From Methanococcus voltae (GTDB lineage: Archaea > AGJL01 > Methanococci > Methanococcales > Methanococcaceae): a stretch of 64,000 nucleotides of DNA. The stretch spans positions 1 to 64,000 of the forward strand of contig NZ_JAGGMO010000002.1 of assembly GCF_017875395.1 (NCBI RefSeq). Reading direction: 5' to 3'. Under the pieces are notes generated by a model. It did not search any database. It worked only from the letters and a program-made list of their open reading frames with translations, and was not told the origin of the DNA. The position numbers and the translations under genes are program-made. The first letter of the stretch is position 1. Each line of letters begins with the position of its first letter. This document shows, in pieces, positions 56,136 to 64,000 of this stretch.

Positions 56136-56816
56136 ATGGAAGCAGTCACAGAATATAAAACGGTTAACGTACAAAATTTAGAGAATGACCTTAAAAAGAT
56201 TGAAAAAGATTACAATATATGTATGTTCCACGTTAAGCACGATTTAACAAGAAGATTAAAAGAACACATTTATTCTGAACTTTTAAAGGATAATTATAAA
56301 ATTAAAGTCGATACAGAAACCGAAAGAAGTTTAATGAATATGAATTCTTATGAAGAAATGGAAAAAATATTTACTAAAAAGTATCCAAATCCTAAGGAAC
56401 TTAAAATAAGTCAGCTAATGAGAAGTTTAAGCTATTCAAATATTATATGGGACTTAAGAAGAAAAAAAGAACGTAATGAAATGAGCAACACCGATATAAA
56501 AAACTTTATTGTAGATGTGAATAAAAAAGGGATACTTTTAAGCGGTGGACGTATAGAAAACGATACCTATTATATGATTTGGGAACTTGACAAGCTAACC
56601 GAGTTATTAAACTTAGAATTTGGTTATATCATAGAGCATGAGCGATTATTTAACAAATCCATTGAAGAACTTAAAGAAGCAATTTCAGAAGCTTATAAAG
56701 AAGTCGGAAAAATAAAAATATTTAAAAACGGTAAGATAATTTTAAAACCGAAAGATAAAAGAGTTAAAGACCGATTAAACGATTTATACGCTGAAACGGT
56801 TTTAAAGATTTTATAA
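56136..56816 (+). CDS. Hypothetical protein, 226 aa
   Basis: From the ATG at 56136, exactly 4 nt after GGTGA. An in-frame TTG at 56121 is not well placed. Helical, charged, with a possible winged-helix-like stretch (NTDIKNFIVDVNKKGILLSGGRI) in the middle and a beta-rich end (KIKIFKNGKIILKPK). Not recognised. Third of three co-oriented genes. Could be a replication or regulation protein of an integrated element, but no motif proves this. Confidence 0.6.
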   Translation: MEAVTEYKTVNVQNLENDLKKIEKDYNICMFHVKHDLTRRLKEHIYSELLKDNYKIKVDTETERSLMNMNSYEEMEKIFTKKYPNPKELKISQLMRSLSYSNIIWDLRRKKERNEMSNTDIKNFIVDVNKKGILLSGGRIENDTYYMIWELDKLTELLNLEFGYIIEHERLFNKSIEELKEAISEAYKEVGKIKIFKNGKIILKPKDKRVKDRLNDLYAETVLKIL

Positions 56817-56847
56817 TTATATAATGAGGTATTATATAATATACAAT

Positions 56848-57056
56848 ATACGATGTAATTATAAAGATATAACAATATAACGATATTATGACCATTAAAA
56901 AGAAAAACAAGAGCAAACGAGGGATTTAACCCCCTCGGCTTTTGGCTCGCCACAAACCCCAACCACGTCCCAAGCCAATATAAAATGTTATTAAATACGC
57001 CAACCAACACAAACCCCAACCACCACCCTTTATATATTTTGTATGATACATCGTAT
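56848..57056. promoter_or_regulatory. Inverted ATACGATGTA / TACATCGTAT sites and GC-rich hairpin
   Basis: ATACGATGTA at 56848-56857 and its exact complement TACATCGTAT at 57047-57056 flank a gene-free interval ahead of the AbrB-like gene. Between them, CGAGGG (56918-56923) pairs with CCCTCG (56932-56937), a stable hairpin in AT-rich DNA that may end transcription of the 226-aa gene. The paired sites look like an autoregulatory operator. Confidence 0.45.
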
Positions 57057-57083
57057 ATTACGTTATAATAATTTGGTGATAAT

Positions 57084-57239
57084 TTGATTAAAAAGATTTA
57101 TAAAAATGGAAACGCATTCGCAGTAACTTTAAGTAAATCGGACGTAGAATTTATTTTAAAAGATTTAGAAGATAGAGAAGTTAATGTCACTCACGAAATA
57201 TTTGAAGGAGAAAAAGCTATTGTTATAAGGAAAAATTAA
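57084..57239 (+). CDS. AbrB/SpoVT-like DNA-binding protein, 51 aa
   Basis: TTG start at 57084 after GGTGA with 4-nt spacing. The sequence MIKKIYKNGNAFAVTLSKSD has the MxxKIxxxGNSxAVTIPK pattern of swapped-hairpin (AbrB/MazE-type) DNA-binding domains, followed by a short helix and strand (HEIFEGEKAIVIRKN). It would bind palindromic DNA as a dimer, possibly the TACATCGTAT site 28 bp upstream, so it may repress itself. It is not followed by an obvious toxin gene, hence more likely a regulator than a MazE-type antitoxin. Confidence 0.6.
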   Translation: MIKKIYKNGNAFAVTLSKSDVEFILKDLEDREVNVTHEIFEGEKAIVIRKN

Positions 57240-57404
57240 TTTATTTTAATACTATTTTTTTAATTATTTTTTAGAATCACTCTTTTTCTATAGGATATGT
57301 TATTTTTAATATTAGTTTATTACTTAAAAATTGTATAATAAACGATAAATATGAAAAAATATATATTAATAAACCATTAATTGAGAATACAATAGGGTGA
57401 GAAT

Positions 57405-58157
57405 GTGGAAAGTAATAATACATATGGATATGACGTGGAAAAAAGCGCACAAAATATGGATAATATATTAAGTAATATTGACTATGATTTTCAACAATGC
57501 AATGAAATACCAAAAGAGTCTGATTTAACGTATAATAATGGATTTTACGTCGATGTTGGTTCAATATTTGTAGATATCAGAGGTTCTTCAAAATTAACTG
57601 AATCACATAAGTGCCCTACTCTTTCTAAACTATATCGTGCATATATTTCAGAAGTAGTTTCTTTAATGAATAGCTATAAAAGTTGTAAACAAATTAACAT
57701 TGTAGGAGACTGTGTTTCAGGAATTTTTAAAGGTACTAGTCCAAAAAATACTTGTGAAGATATATTCCACTTATCCGGACAAATAAACTCTTTAATAAAT
57801 ATATTCAATTACAAATTATTTAAAAAAAATATTTGTGAGATTAAAGTTGGAATTGGTTTAGATTATGGTTCTACTTTAATGATAAAGGCAGGCCGTAAAG
57901 GGACTGGAGTAAACGATATAGTTTGGATGGGCGACGTAGTAAATATATCTTCTAAATTATGTGACAATGCATATAAAGAAGATAAACCTCGAGTATTAAT
58001 GACAAAAAAAGTTTATGAAACCCTACCTTGGAACGAGTGGCCAAGCTGTGGAAAACCACACTTGTATAAAATTAAAAGTTTAGAAAATAAAGAAATTTAT
58101 GGAAGAGATTATTTTAATACCTGGATGAACGAGTATTTAGAAAATATTAAAGAATAG
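57405..58157 (+). CDS. Class III nucleotide cyclase, Pycsar-like (cyclase A)
   Basis: 250 aa from GTG 57405 (GGTGA 4 nt upstream). Single soluble cyclase domain: first metal Asp in FVDIRGSSKL (Asp57), second in IVGDCVSGIF (Asp102), and transition-state Asn in DVVNISSKL (Asn180) with Lys184 where most adenylate cyclases have Arg. It converges with the membrane protein gene at 58162 and stops 4 bp from it. Standing beside a PycTM-like protein, it is likely to make a signalling cyclic mononucleotide (cUMP or cCMP) on infection. The nucleotide cannot be read from sequence alone. Confidence 0.75.
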   Translation: MESNNTYGYDVEKSAQNMDNILSNIDYDFQQCNEIPKESDLTYNNGFYVDVGSIFVDIRGSSKLTESHKCPTLSKLYRAYISEVVSLMNSYKSCKQINIVGDCVSGIFKGTSPKNTCEDIFHLSGQINSLINIFNYKLFKKNICEIKVGIGLDYGSTLMIKAGRKGTGVNDIVWMGDVVNISSKLCDNAYKEDKPRVLMTKKVYETLPWNEWPSCGKPHLYKIKSLENKEIYGRDYFNTWMNEYLENIKE

Positions 58158-58161
58158 ATAA

Positions 58162-58719
58162 TCATTTATTTAAATAATTTTTAAACCATAAAATTACGAA
58201 TAGTAAGAAAATTAAAAGTAAAATACCAATATTAAAGTAAAAATAAGTTAAAAATGCAAATAATAGCATGATACTACATATAATACAGAAAATACTGTAA
58301 TTAAATTTTTTATACTTTTCCCCAGCTATTTTTGAATTTATAACTATCTGTTGAGCAAGTTCTTTTTCATATTCAGAAGGTTCTTGATTTTCGTTATATT
58401 TTTTAAATATGGCATTTAAGTAAGTTTCAGAATTGTACTTGCAGATATGGTCATAAAATAGTAAATTATCTGTTTCAGAAATATTTTCTGACTTAGCAAT
58501 AAATGAACATAACGAAATAAATAAGCTTATAAGTAACATTAATACAACAAAGCCGAAAACATACTTAAATAAAGGGTTTTCTGAAAACGTTTCAGGGGTT
58601 AATCGCAATAATCCAAAAATTGCAACACCGTCAAATGCAACAATTGCAGCATTTTTAGCTTCTGCAAAAGAAAGCCACCTGTTAACGTTTTCAAAAATCT
58701 TTTCAAGTTTTTGTTCCAT
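58162..58719 (-). CDS. Pycsar effector-like transmembrane protein (PycTM)
   Basis: 185 aa from the ATG at 58719 (GAGGT upstream; the longer TTG form has none). The N-terminal motif FENVNRWLSFAEAKNAAIVAFDG, followed by hydrophobic segments at about 33-48 and 52-75 and two more near 142-185, agrees with the PycTM/PF18967 Pycsar effector layout. In Pycsar, a cyclic pyrimidine nucleotide triggers membrane damage and abortive infection. It lies 78 bp downstream of cyclase B on the same strand and end-to-end with cyclase A. Identification is by pattern and context, without a search. Confidence 0.65.
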   Translation of the reverse strand: MEQKLEKIFENVNRWLSFAEAKNAAIVAFDGVAIFGLLRLTPETFSENPLFKYVFGFVVLMLLISLFISLCSFIAKSENISETDNLLFYDHICKYNSETYLNAIFKKYNENQEPSEYEKELAQQIVINSKIAGEKYKKFNYSIFCIICSIMLLFAFLTYFYFNIGILLLIFLLFVILWFKNYLNK

Positions 58720-58797
58720 AATTAACCTCAATATCTTATAAAATTATATGTTACCTGATTAATACGATAAATTATATTAAATACAAAGATTTAAGAT

Positions 58798-59757
58798 TTA
58801 TTTATAAAGCTCCACCCTACGTTTAATAAGATTTAATTTATAATCATTAAGTTCATCAGATTTTTTTGACAATTTATACTCCAAATTTTTAATATCTTTT
58901 TTTAGAGAATATATTTCATCATTTTTTTTATTTAATTCAATTAATAAGTCGTAATCATTCTCTTTTTTACGACTTTTTGTATTTTTTACAGGATATTCAA
59001 ACTTATCACATAATTCATCGCAATAGTCCAAATATTGATTTTTAGTAATATATCCAGTGTAGTATTTACCGTTTTTATATCTTTTTTCTTCTTTAAAATC
59101 ATATTCAGATTTGATAGTTTCATTTAATTTAGAATATGCTTTTTCTCCAATAAATATTTCACCTTGTTTTGCTAAATCTGCGTATTTGCTGGCATAATTT
59201 GTTACATTGCCAATCCAAACGTCGCCCCATTCTCGAGTTTTACCTTTAGATTTCATTCCAACTTTTGTTATTAATGCTGGACCGTAACCTATTCCAATTC
59301 CATAAGTTAAAAATTTTTTGGAGTTTTTGGATAGCTTAGGATTTAAAGAATAATCTAAAACTGTATTCATAGATTTTGCAGCATTTAATGCTTTTTCAAC
59401 CGCAGAAATGGGATTTTCGTCAGACTCTTTATCATCTAAAAATACGCCCATTATTCGGTCTCCTAAAAATTGTCGAGTATTTCCACCACAACATCTAACA
59501 CATTTTACCGCCATTTTCATAAAACTACGATATATTTTAACTGCTTTCTTAGTTCCAACTTCGTTTACTAAACCCGTTGAATCCCTTATATCAATAAATA
59601 ATATTGCACATTTTATATTATAGGGAGTATTTGAATCATTCAAAGTATCCAAATTAGGAAAGGTAGTTTCAACAATTATTTTTTCTACAGGTTCATTTAT
59701 TATTTCATCAAATTTTTCGTTTAAGTTATTAAAGTCTGTTTTAGTAAGGATATTCAT
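58798..59757 (-). CDS. Class III nucleotide cyclase, Pycsar-like (cyclase B)
   Basis: 319 aa from the ATG at 59757, 4 nt after GGTGG. An upstream in-frame ATG (59784) has no ribosome site. Cyclase domain: LFIDIRDSTGLVNEVG holds the first metal Asp, FLGDRIMGVF the second, GNVTNYASKYAD the transition-state Asn with Lys in the usual Arg place. The C-terminal ~60 residues (NDEIYSLKKDIKNLEYKLSKK onward) form a coiled coil that may mediate dimer or partner contact. Upstream of the PycTM-like gene on the same strand. Why one locus needs two different cyclases is unclear: two nucleotides, a heterodimer, or one sensor and one synthase are possible. Confidence 0.75.
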   Translation of the reverse strand: MNILTKTDFNNLNEKFDEIINEPVEKIIVETTFPNLDTLNDSNTPYNIKCAILFIDIRDSTGLVNEVGTKKAVKIYRSFMKMAVKCVRCCGGNTRQFLGDRIMGVFLDDKESDENPISAVEKALNAAKSMNTVLDYSLNPKLSKNSKKFLTYGIGIGYGPALITKVGMKSKGKTREWGDVWIGNVTNYASKYADLAKQGEIFIGEKAYSKLNETIKSEYDFKEEKRYKNGKYYTGYITKNQYLDYCDELCDKFEYPVKNTKSRKKENDYDLLIELNKKNDEIYSLKKDIKNLEYKLSKKSDELNDYKLNLIKRRVELYK

Positions 59758-59837
59758 TTTTCCACCTGTAACATATTTTAGCATATAATATTTTTTTTAA
59801 AATTAGTTTAATATATTATATTTAATAATATTAATTT

Positions 59838-59917
59838 ATTACCTAAAAATTTACTTAAAAAGGGTTATATATTTTTAAAAATAAAATTGTTATATTATAG
59901 TTTTTAAGGTGTTTATT
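59838..59917 (+). promoter_or_regulatory. Conserved 5' region shared with the paralogue at 22879
   Basis: Near-identical to 22799-22878, with small changes just before AAGGTGTTTATT. Contains the box A-like GGTTATATATTTTT. The divergent cyclase B gene starts 80 bp upstream, so this is also the intergenic promoter region between the two genes. Confidence 0.7.
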
Positions 59918-61810
59918 TTGAGGAATATTATTAAAAAAATAATTATGATTTATAAAATTTCTAAATATATGGATATTGAAGAACTTTTAGAACATTATGA
60001 TCATATTGGTTCCCCCTATAAAATACCAATCATAATAATAGCTATTATTGGTTTAATCCTATTTTTATTATCTCTTTTTTTTATGTCAGAAAATAGTATA
60101 AACATATTAAAGGGATCTGGACTAGTTACTTTGATATTCGATAATTTTTATACAATTTTAACAATATATTTTGCAGTTATTGCAATAATTTTAACTATAA
60201 AACCACCACTTGGTTCAAATAGGAATATCTTAATAAATATGTTTGGGTCCATATATAATATTATATTAATTGTATACATTATCATAGCACTCATATTTCA
60301 GATTATTTCTTGTTTAGATAATAATTACGGCTGTGTTCTTTCTAATATGTTAATTTATGACATTATTTTTATAATATTTTTCATAGTTTTTATAATATAT
60401 TCCACCAGTAACAAAATTTTAATTCGAAAGTGTATAAAAAATCTTTCCAGAACCCTACCTCAAAAACATATCACCTTAATGGATGTATCAAAAGAAAAAT
60501 ATAACTATCAGAATGGTGCATTCAGTACTGACATATGTTCAAAAATAGAAGCGGAAGAAAAAGATATTTGCGAATTGGAGTTTAAAACGCTTTTGGGGTA
60601 TTACAATGTTAACTTTAATTCGATTGAAAAATTATTACATGAGTATAATATACAATTAGCTCATCTTTATATTCAAAAAAATAATATAAATTTAAAATAT
60701 ATAACTTCTGAAACGCTTAATGAAGAAAAAAAGGAAAAATTTATATTTGAAATTAAAGAACTCATAATGGATAAAACTAATGAAATAACGGTTTTAAAAC
60801 AACCTTATCAAGCTGAATTACATAATTACCAATCTTTATTACATGGCATAACTAAAAAAAATGACTTAGAAATATTATGTGAATATATTGTGGAAATAGT
60901 TGAAAAGGTAGATAATCCAGATAAGGACTATAATATATTAATCGATGAATTTAAAGAATATATGGTAAGATTAGGAGATAATAATGAATGTCAAGATTAT
61001 TTTTTAAATGGATTAAACTATCATATAATTCCTTATAATTATAGAAATATTGAAAAAATTATGGAATTAAGATACAAAGTGCTTATATCTATAATAAAAA
61101 ACAAAACAAATACTCCAGGATATTATGAATTATTAGGTTATACTAGTATAATTGTATACCTTGGTACAGTATATAATCATTTAATAGAGGATAAAGAAGA
61201 ATGTAAATATATTAAATATTTAATCGATCAAATATTAGAACAATATATTAAATATTTAGATGAACTAATTAAACTAAATAATTTAAATGATCGATACAAA
61301 CAAAATTTGGTATTAGATGAAATTCTATATTTTAAAGAAGGAAAATATAATTTCATAGAAGATACAACATATAATGAATTCCATACAAAATATGAGTTAG
61401 ATATTAAATCAAATAATATAATTAACACATTATTTTACCTAATATTAAAAAACATTTATTTAAATTATATTGATAAATCATGGATTAATACTATAGTTAT
61501 ATTGTGTAAAGAATATGGTACAGATGATAAAAATAGGGATAATATATCTCAGGAGTATGAATTAATGTATAAGTATAGACCAATTTTATTTTACATATTA
61601 TATTGGCAGGAAAATAAAGAACTAAAAGAAATTTTAGACTATTCAGAATTTAACGAAAAGAAAGAAGATAATTTATTCTTAAAAGACCTAACTGAATTAA
61701 CTTATAGGGATATTGAAGTTTATGGAACTCATAGATTACATTTTGAAAAATTTAAAAGAGATGCCCTTAAAATAACTGAAGAATATTATAAAAATAATGA
61801 AATGAAATAA
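59918..61810 (+). CDS. 4-TM membrane protein with large cytoplasmic domain (paralogue B)
   Basis: 630 aa from TTG 59918, the codon spaced after AAGGTG. The in-frame GTG at 59909 is within the ribosome site. Four hydrophobic segments in about residues 35-165 (PIIIIAIIGLILFLLS, VTLIFDNFYTILTIYF, SIYNIILIVYIIIALIF and IYDIIFIIFFIVFII) precede a ~450-residue charged cytoplasmic part. It ends YSEFNEKKEDNLFLKDLTEL and EEYYKNNEMK, like paralogue A. No known domain. The neighbouring cyclases and PycTM-like gene suggest a place in defence signalling, but the gene is on the opposite strand and could be independent. Confidence 0.7.
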   Translation: MRNIIKKIIMIYKISKYMDIEELLEHYDHIGSPYKIPIIIIAIIGLILFLLSLFFMSENSINILKGSGLVTLIFDNFYTILTIYFAVIAIILTIKPPLGSNRNILINMFGSIYNIILIVYIIIALIFQIISCLDNNYGCVLSNMLIYDIIFIIFFIVFIIYSTSNKILIRKCIKNLSRTLPQKHITLMDVSKEKYNYQNGAFSTDICSKIEAEEKDICELEFKTLLGYYNVNFNSIEKLLHEYNIQLAHLYIQKNNINLKYITSETLNEEKKEKFIFEIKELIMDKTNEITVLKQPYQAELHNYQSLLHGITKKNDLEILCEYIVEIVEKVDNPDKDYNILIDEFKEYMVRLGDNNECQDYFLNGLNYHIIPYNYRNIEKIMELRYKVLISIIKNKTNTPGYYELLGYTSIIVYLGTVYNHLIEDKEECKYIKYLIDQILEQYIKYLDELIKLNNLNDRYKQNLVLDEILYFKEGKYNFIEDTTYNEFHTKYELDIKSNNIINTLFYLILKNIYLNYIDKSWINTIVILCKEYGTDDKNRDNISQEYELMYKYRPILFYILYWQENKELKEILDYSEFNEKKEDNLFLKDLTELTYRDIEVYGTHRLHFEKFKRDALKITEEYYKNNEMK

Positions 61811-61845
61811 ATTAATAAATTTATTATTAATGTTGAGGTGGGAAT

Positions 61846-61938
61846 TTGACAGATAAAGTTATTGGGTTAATTAAAACCATATTGGTAACGTTGATAGGTA
61901 TTTATGTAATTTGGCACGTTTATATTACTTTATTTTAA
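61846..61938 (+). CDS. 30-aa single-span membrane peptide
   Basis: TTG start behind GAGGTGGG. Reads MTDKVIGLIKTILVTLIGIY and ends HVYITLF. It is 35 bp after paralogue B, the same strand and likely the same transcript. Comparable in size and pattern to the 33-aa peptide at 25144-25245, which lies downstream of paralogue A (though after another gene). Confidence 0.4.
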   Translation: MTDKVIGLIKTILVTLIGIYVIWHVYITLF

Positions 61939-62016
61939 AAATATGTGCCCATAATTTTTTAAAAATATTTTCAAATAACTATTAATTAAAAAAATAAAAA
62001 ATAAAAGAAAATTTAA

Positions 62017-62118
62017 TTATTTATTGGGTGTTGATCTTTTATGTCTTTTTACTTTTGTACCATCTTTTTTACGATATGATTTGACTGATACTATTTTTTT
62101 GTTTGATTCAGGTTTTTA
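62017..62118 (-). pseudogene. C-terminal remnant of a small basic protein
   Basis: One minus-strand frame reads NKKIVSVKSYRKKDGTKVKR and ends KRSTPNK before a TAA. This resembles short basic tails found at the end of many archaeal proteins of mobile elements. There is no ATG, GTG or TTG with a ribosome site. An upstream stop lies about 34 codons before the end. It is probably a fragment. Confidence 0.3.
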
Positions 62119-62285
62119 TGCTATCAACTCCAATATTGATAGGCAATAGATTAATATTGCCCCAATATAACTTTTAGTTTAAACTTATTTATGCCCGATA
62201 TATCGGATAAAATTGGTTAAGTATATATTATAAGAAATGTCTAAATTTTTAATAATATTTAGGAATGTGTTAATAGGGGTGGATT

Positions 62286-64000
62286 ATGGAAGAAAAGCTA
62301 AACGATAAACATACATTAACAAAAAATGAAAAAAAATATCAAGAGTTATTGAAGGAATCATGTGTAGCAATTATAAATTCTAGCTTTGATGAAGCTTTAA
62401 ATGGAATAGACGAGGCAATTAATATTTTCGATAATCGCTATGAAGCTTATTATCAAAAGGGATTATTATATTATAAATATAGTAATTTTAAAGAAGCTGA
62501 AGAATATATCGAAAAAGCTAACTCATTAGGTTGTGATGATTTAGAATATTATTCCCTTAAATCATATATATATTATAGTTCTAAAGATTACACTAATGCA
62601 CTTAACTATGTGAACAAATATTTGAATAGTTCAGAAGATCTAGAAAGTCCTGAAACTATACCCCTATATTGTATAAAAAGTCTAATTTATAGTGAATTAA
62701 AACAATATGAAGAAGCAATAATGTATATTAAACAAGCTGAAGTAGCATTTCTCAGATTTGAAAAAGAAGGTCCCGAGCAGAGTAAACAAAAAAATGATGT
62801 TATGAATATGCCTTTTATATCTTACTTAAAAGCTGTAATATATAATATATGGGGAGATATTTACTTAAAGAAAAGTAAGTTTAAGAATGCTTTAGCAAAA
62901 TACAACGAATCAATAGACCCAAAGTACGAAAATAGTAGTGCTTATTTGAGTATAGGTAATACTTATTATATTAGAGCATCTAAAAAAAATGATAAAAAAT
63001 TATTTAATAAAGCTTTATCCAATTACCGTAAAGCACTAGACTTAAAAAAATCCATGGATCATGCCCAAAATTATTCTGCAATATGTGCAGGGTTAGGTAA
63101 CGTTAATATGGAACTTGGAAATACTAAAGAAGCCTCCAAAAATTATCGGCTTGCATCTGAAAGCTATACTTTACCATATACTAGCGATCAACAAACAAAT
63201 ATGTTGTTGGAAATAACTGAATATTATATAAATAACTTAAAATGTAGCGAAGAAATTAGTAATTTAATTATTGAACACTCCTTAAAGTTAGCATATGCGA
63301 CAATGAAATTTAAAAATAAAAAACTTGTTAATTTTAAAGACGTTAAAAAATTTGTACACTACACCACACCACCTACAATTGAGAACCTAATCCCAAACGA
63401 GGGAATAAGCAAAGGACATAATGTAATAAATTCATATTTTAGACTTTATAATGCAATGTATATGAATGATCCTGAGGAAGGTATTCTTTTAATTGATGCG
63501 TTAAAACAAAAATATAAAAAATTATTTAATAGTGAAAATGACGGTTATAATCCTCAGGCAACTTTTATAGGTAGTTTCTTAAAAGAAGAAGATGAATTAT
63601 TTTTGTGGAGGACTTATGGAAAAGATGAAAATGAAAAGGAAGCCCGAGGATTGAATTTAGTATTTAATCAGGATTATTTTGACCAAGATAATACTTCATA
63701 TTTGGAATCTTCAAAAATAATTTGCGATTTAATAGGCAAAAACAATGTTGATAGAGAAGACAATGTTGAAAAATCTGAATTGTGCAGTATAATATTTAAT
63801 TCACAACATATAAAATATAATTTATACCATGTTACATATGTTATAGATAAAGATCTTAAAAAATATATAAATCCCAGGAATAATAAGAATAATAAAACCA
63901 CCAAAGATAAAAAACTTGAAGATTTAGCCGATTATTTAAAAAATATACAAGGACCATTATCAGAATTAAAAGAATTGTGTTTCCCAGATAATAGAATAAC
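62286..64000 (+). CDS. TPR and DUF2971-like protein (partial)
   Basis: Starts at ATG 62286 after GGGGTGG and runs to the window end without a stop (571 codons). The first ~330 residues are tetratricopeptide repeats (AYYQKGLLYYKYSNFKEAEEY, ALNYVNKYLN, LYCIKSLIYSELKQYEEAIMY, ALSNYRKALDLKKSM, GLGNVNMELGNTKEAS). The second part has FVHYTTPPTIENLIPNEG, then FRLYNAMYMNDPEEG and ATFIGSFLKEEDELFLWRTYG, the spaced pattern of DUF2971 proteins, which are often found in defence islands and are thought to be toxin-like or nucleotide-related effectors. TPR-sensor plus effector is a common defence layout. Function inferred only. Confidence 0.7.
   Translation, partial: MEEKLNDKHTLTKNEKKYQELLKESCVAIINSSFDEALNGIDEAINIFDNRYEAYYQKGLLYYKYSNFKEAEEYIEKANSLGCDDLEYYSLKSYIYYSSKDYTNALNYVNKYLNSSEDLESPETIPLYCIKSLIYSELKQYEEAIMYIKQAEVAFLRFEKEGPEQSKQKNDVMNMPFISYLKAVIYNIWGDIYLKKSKFKNALAKYNESIDPKYENSSAYLSIGNTYYIRASKKNDKKLFNKALSNYRKALDLKKSMDHAQNYSAICAGLGNVNMELGNTKEASKNYRLASESYTLPYTSDQQTNMLLEITEYYINNLKCSEEISNLIIEHSLKLAYATMKFKNKKLVNFKDVKKFVHYTTPPTIENLIPNEGISKGHNVINSYFRLYNAMYMNDPEEGILLIDALKQKYKKLFNSENDGYNPQATFIGSFLKEEDELFLWRTYGKDENEKEARGLNLVFNQDYFDQDNTSYLESSKIICDLIGKNNVDREDNVEKSELCSIIFNSQHIKYNLYHVTYVIDKDLKKYINPRNNKNNKTTKDKKLEDLADYLKNIQGPLSELKELCFPDNRI

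Noticed and set aside
57277-57564. 95-aa minus-strand ORF
   Set aside because: Overlaps the promoter and start of cyclase A and has no start signal.

Overview
The window looks like a mesophilic methanogenic archaeon of the genus Methanococcus, most like M. voltae. The DNA is very AT-rich, almost every gene has a GGTGA-type ribosome binding site 4-6 nt before its start, promoters look like TTTATATA box A elements, and the cobalamin gene and CRISPR-Cas types fit. The genus call is recognition and inference, not a database result.

Layout. (1) 1-4.7 kb, ordinary chromosome: the 3' end of a type I restriction specificity gene, cbiJ (cobalt-precorrin-6A reductase), a FecBCD/BtuFCD-like ABC importer on the minus strand whose lipoprotein gene appears to start with ATT, and a 53-residue membrane peptide. 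(2) 4.9-6.45 kb: CRISPR array 1 with a ~395-bp leader. (3) 6.45-31.44 kb: a 25-kb block of provirus remnants. Its left part (plus strand) is a siphovirus-like tail module: tube, frameshifted chaperone, tape measure, distal tail, baseplate and a LamG/Gp37 fusion. Its right part (minus strand) is a decayed head module: frameshifted terminase, portal/head protein split by a frameshift, gp10-like protein, truncated tape measure and a second distal-tail gene. Between them lie a 3' fragment of tRNA-Ser(GCT), which is a likely attachment site, and a complete type III restriction-modification pair. (4) 31.4-33.8 kb: CRISPR array 2, in inverted orientation to array 1, so both arrays and a repetitive element (here called E) flank the provirus block symmetrically. 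(5) 33.8-43.1 kb: a complete type I-B system, cas4-cas2-cas1 on minus and cas8b-cas7-cas5-cas3-cas6 on plus. (6) 43.2-52.9 kb: a type III-B cmr operon with an HD-less Cas10 that keeps GGDD, a CorA-like membrane protein upstream, and a small protein downstream that may be a SAM-AMP lyase. This is the gene set expected for SAM-AMP signalling. (7) 53.0-55.0 kb: CRISPR array 3. (8) 55.3-64 kb: accessory genes. They include a Pycsar-like cluster (two class III nucleotide cyclases and a PycTM-like membrane effector), a 4-TM protein paralogous to one in the provirus block and sharing its 5' region, and a TPR-DUF2971-like protein running off the end.

Working together: all three arrays have the same 37-nt repeat ending ATTGAAAC and near-identical leaders, so one Cas6 and one Cas1-Cas2-Cas4 set probably serves both the I-B and III-B effectors. 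Types I-B and III-B, the Pycsar-like genes, type III RM and a type I RM remnant make this a dense defence region. The most interesting points are the candidate archaeal SAM-AMP type III pathway, the archaeal Pycsar-like locus, the E element found at the same nucleotide of CRISPR repeats in all three arrays, and a spacer that matches the 3' part of a tRNA gene.
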